64,000 nt of DNA from Phoronis australis. Its lineage: Eukaryota; Phoronida; Phoronidae. Location of the stretch: the NCBI GenBank assembly GCA_002633005.1, contig NMRA01000267.1:405202-469201 (forward strand), read 5' to 3'. Of the stretch, positions 60,582 through 64,000 are shown piece by piece. The notes below the pieces were generated by a model. The model was given only the letters and a program-made list of their open reading frames with translations, was not told where the DNA came from and did no database searches. How positions within the stretch are numbered: position 1 is the first letter of the stretch; each line of letters opens with the position of its first letter. A program made the position numbers and the translations under genes.

Positions 60582-61226
60582 ATTTTGTTCCAGAAAAGTG
60601 GAGAGTAAAGTCGTTTTTGAATCTGTTAATAAGTCAAAACCGGGTTTGGCATCTTTTTGATTTTCTGAAGTGTCTTATGTCGGAAGAGCTATTGGTCTGA
60701 TTGGTCCACTGAGCATTACATTTTGAAATAAACCTGATTAGCAGGCATGAAAAAGTGTAAAGTAACTATATCACCATGACCACGATTGGTGGGTTGCAGA
60801 GCTAGGATGGCAAGAAAAACTGCCCGAAAGAACTCTGCATTTTCAAAACAAAGACTTTAACATTGACATTCATAATAATTCTTAATTGTGCTCAAATGTG
60901 CAGTCTTCTATAAGATTTGATGCAATGTCATCACCATAATCAATTTCAGACTAGCAATCCTTCGAACTAAAGTTCCTTTGCACCAGAGACTATCAAAGGT
61001 CCTTCAGAATACAGGATCGACCAACCCCATCTCAGCACATTTCGTATAGACATCACAAAACAATAAAGAAACAATAGCTGAAAAGGTATCACCATCTCTT
61101 TGGTATCACCAAGAAATAAATTTTGAATTAAAAAAGAATCTGTATGGTAAAATTTGAAAAACAAGTAATTTTAGTTGCATGAAATACCTTTCAAACGATC
61201 TATCAGAAAATTCTTGGTTATAACAC

Positions 61227-61261
61227 CTTGTGACGAAAACGGCACTCCCTCACTTCTTCAT
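61227..61261 (-). CDS. Possible micro-exon of the same unidentified gene
   Basis: AATTTGTTTCAG acceptor and GTGTTA donor frame 35 bases that read (D)EEVRECRFRHK when entered in phase 1, which is the phase left by the exon at 61767-61814. The combined peptide is acidic then basic. Without other evidence this is only plausible. Confidence 0.3.
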
Positions 61262-61766
61262 CTGAAACAAATTATAAATGCAGTGACCTATGGTGCACCT
61301 TTACATTCGCATTCATTTATTTAGCTTATTTAAAGCTCTCTTCTAAATTTCCAATAACATGAGTTTGAAAGCTTTTAAATTGTTCTGCTACATTTAATGG
61401 TTCACCTGTTAACAATAAATATGTTGTGAGGCCAGCTGCTGCAAATAACGACATTTGCAATGTTTTACTATGCTAGTTGATTAAGTCTGAAAAACAGGCT
61501 GTATGTTAGCGGAATAAGAATCTAAAGGACTCTGTAGTTATCTTATGAAAGTATTGGTTCAAAGTAGTGATTCATTATGACCTCGCACTCACCGAGTTTA
61601 AAAAAATAAAATTACAGAAACCTTGCGACAATTTGTAGAATATGCGAAAATGTATATGTATAATTACCATAATGCTTTATTTAGTTGAAACTCACAACAC
61701 CTTCATAACTCACCCATGTGAAGTTGCATGTTTCCCTACTCTGAGAAAACAAGCACCAAATTCTAC

Positions 61767-61814
61767 CTTCATCTGTATCATTGTCACTTGAACTGAATGG
61801 ATTGAAATTCTCAT
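61767..61814 (-). CDS. Possible 48-base exon of the same unidentified gene
   Basis: A strong acceptor (T-run then CAG) and donor GTAGAA bound 48 bases in phase 1-1 encoding DENFNPFSSSDNDTDE. The Ser/Asp-rich run resembles a CK2-type acidic segment. Confidence 0.33.
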
Positions 61815-61861
61815 CTGAAAAAAAATCAAAACTGGCAATGGAAATGAAATGTTGTTTATGG

Positions 61862-63510
61862 TCCAAGGGGTCTATAGTCCGAAAACAATGGGATCTATAG
61901 TCCGAAAAGTCAATAGTCGGAACAGAAAACTTGTTAATAGTTTTTTTTACATTGTTTCGTAATCTACAGAGTTCAATGTCTTCAGGATTTCAGTTAATTT
62001 TACAGCATATTCTCCATCTTTCAAAATTCCGTAAAGCTCTGTGAAGCAGGCAAAGCTCTCTGTCTTGAAATAGTGGTTATTCAACGAACAATAACCTGAA
62101 CATGCTACGAACACTTAGTTTAATATTGCAATATTCTTGGTAACTACCGAGTTGGTAACGCAAGATAAAATTTCCCTTACTTCTTCGGACTATTGACTAG
62201 TCGAGCCACAGAACCTTTACACCAACCATCCCTTAATTATTGAGTCTTTTAAGCACACGTCAAAGTTACTAAGAGAATTCAAAGATATTGTTAGGTATTT
62301 TTTCACAAGGTCCGGTCTGGTGTTTGTGCCGTTCTTTTAATGACAACAGAAAATATATTTAGTGAATACACATTCTAGGCACATAGTTAGTAAAGATTTG
62401 AGAACCTGTATATTTTGGCAAATCAGACAAAACCATTTCAGGAAATTATATTACCCTGGAATTTCCCATTCCAAGTTTTAGATTTGGTTTTCAGTCACTG
62501 ATTTCAAAGGCTTCATTTAAGGGTTGAAAAGATCTAAGGTTGATACTAGATCACTCACATTGAATCAATGTGTAAACATGTAGGCTACTGTTTCATGCTA
62601 CATTAAGAAGATACTCACATTTAAAGAACTGGGAAAACAACACAGCATATCTATACATTTGGTCGCTAATTTTCCAGGCTTATTTGAAGTGTAAAATATT
62701 TTTTAAGCAAAAGTTTGTGCTTGACATTTAGGATTGAACCAGACCAAATTGTAAACGTTTTATGAGCGATTTGACTCAATGCCTCAAGATGCTAGCATGT
62801 ACATAATGCTTATTTGCTTCTTATTAAAATTTGTTATATGTAGAATTATTGCTTATTTAATTGATACAGGGCTTCCTTCTCCTTAGCCTTCCAGTCCACA
62901 AAATGGAGAATTTTGTGGAAAATCGCTACTGAAAGGGCACCCATTTAATTGTAATGAATTCTCTCAAAAAAGGTACCATATCGCAGTGAGTCTGGAAAAT
63001 CTTACGAAGTGCAATTATTCTCAGCGACATAAAGCATAGTAATCTACAACTCCCTGGAGTTTTATAGTAAAAGACATTCATTCTTCAGCTGACAATAAAG
63101 GGGTGGTTAGATTTTGAAATATTTTTAGGAGGGACAGATGCGAGCATTTGGACGCATCTTCTACATTAGAAAAAGGCTCTAGGACCCTGCCAAATGCATG
63201 TTAGCCATCCATTATGCCAGTCTGATACATGAATTTGCAATAATTTAAATAATCAAAATATTAAGAAATTTGAAAGACTTACCATAGACTTGGATCTTGA
63301 ATGTACCATCTTCTACTCAAACATACTCGTTTCAGATAAAACGAAGTAAAACTTGTCTGAGCTCAAACTCTGAAACTGATGTTCTACTCCAACTCTATAA
63401 CACTAAAATCAAAACCTCAGAGGCTTGTTACAGTGGAAGGTCAACTAAGTTAAAGGCCATTACATAACACTATACCAATGTAGGTCACCTATGGCAGTCT
63501 GGAGAAACTG
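61862..63510. other. AT-rich DNA, nothing recognised
   Basis: No exon, repeat or RNA gene that can be supported. Confidence 0.4.
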
Positions 63511-63516
63511 TGCCTT

Positions 63517-63602
63517 GCGGGGCATTATATATACCCCATAATTTTTTGCAACTCCACAGTAAAGGTCTCATATATAAAAATGCCCCGGATCTGTATAGTT
63601 CT

Positions 63603-63644
<42 letters not shown>

Positions 63645-63674
63645 AAAAATTGTGGGGTATATATAATGCCCCAC
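63517..63674. mobile_element. 158-bp palindromic element with (TA)n core
   Basis: The 34-base arms (63517-63550 and 63641-63674) match in inverse at about 31 of 34 positions. Each contains GGGGCATTATATATACCCC. Between them is a (TA)n run (63605-63639). A MITE or foldback element is likely. Confidence 0.78.
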
Positions 63675-63774
63675 AATTTCAGACCTATCAGAAACTGTTA
63701 TTTGGTATGCACAGTGTCTCCACGTGTATTTTCTCAACAACTTGGTTTCATCACCACATCCTATATATAGGTGG

Positions 63775-64000
63775 CACTGAATAGTTAGGCTGCGGCCGCG
63801 GCCAATTTGCACTCCCAAAATATAGAAATTTTGGGGTAGGCCAAGTTTGGGGGCATTTTGTAGGTGGGCATTGCACGTAGGCTCAGTGAATGTGGTTTGT
63901 TTGTATTTGTGAACATGCTGTGAATAAAAAAAGGCCACTTTCTTGGCTGTAGCTGCACTCTTCTTCAAGATGGCGGCCCCCAGCTGCAATTGTGCATTGT
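63775..64000 (-). repeat. Dispersed repeat with a conserved frame, copy 2 (inverted)
   Basis: Reverse complement of 35230-35455 with substitutions that largely preserve the reading frame (63989 downwards). It runs into the window end. Confidence 0.6.

Overview
This is a stretch of invertebrate nuclear DNA: AT-rich, intron-bearing and crowded with decayed transposable elements. Two features suggest a marine deuterostome such as amphioxus or a hemichordate: a secreted protein built from CysD/WxxW (mucin- and CILP-type) modules, and an intronless Gal3ST-type sulfotransferase. The species call is inference. Only three host genes are well supported, and most of the window is mobile DNA, often nested.

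Layout. 1.0-4.5 kb (+): last four exons of a gene for tandem CysD/WxxW domains; an intron carries a short inverted-repeat element with a frameshifted THAP domain. 5-17 kb: no intact gene, but several hAT-type remnants (6.4-7.4, 11.4-12.6 and, as transposase, 15.6-16.0 kb), an exon resembling the P2X7 C-terminal cysteine domain (9.9-10.3 kb) and a five-fold motif array (14.9-15.2 kb). 17.9-18.4 kb: decayed Gypsy-type reverse transcriptase. 21.6-28.2 kb (+): a five-exon gene whose intron phases all agree, encoding a protein with an AT-hook-like motif, an unrecognised module and a C-terminal run of C2H2 zinc fingers. A 1.5-kb element with long inverted ends sits in its second intron.

28-48 kb: repeat-dominated. 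It holds minisatellites at two loci, a (CAG)~30 tract, a hAT transposase fragment, a hairpin with most of a hammerhead ribozyme core, a second copy of the long-TIR element split by a clean 2.57-kb insertion, degenerate tandem repeats, a 0.5-kb TIR element and another hAT copy carrying a 142-bp palindromic dimer insertion. 48.5-49.7 kb (+): intact single-exon galactose-3-O-sulfotransferase-like gene. 50-54.5 kb: decayed LINE, a 313-bp tandem duplication, and a 1.94-kb TIR element inserted in one copy, itself holding a second LINE tail. 54.8-56.5 kb (-): pseudogene of a widespread uncharacterised family with a Cys-rich tail. 57-64 kb: AT-rich, TA-repeat elements and a few possible small minus-strand exons.

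The host genes do not look functionally linked. The most useful biology is the mobile DNA. In three places the window contains both a filled and an unfilled version of an insertion site, so target duplications and element ends can be read directly for otherwise unnamed families.
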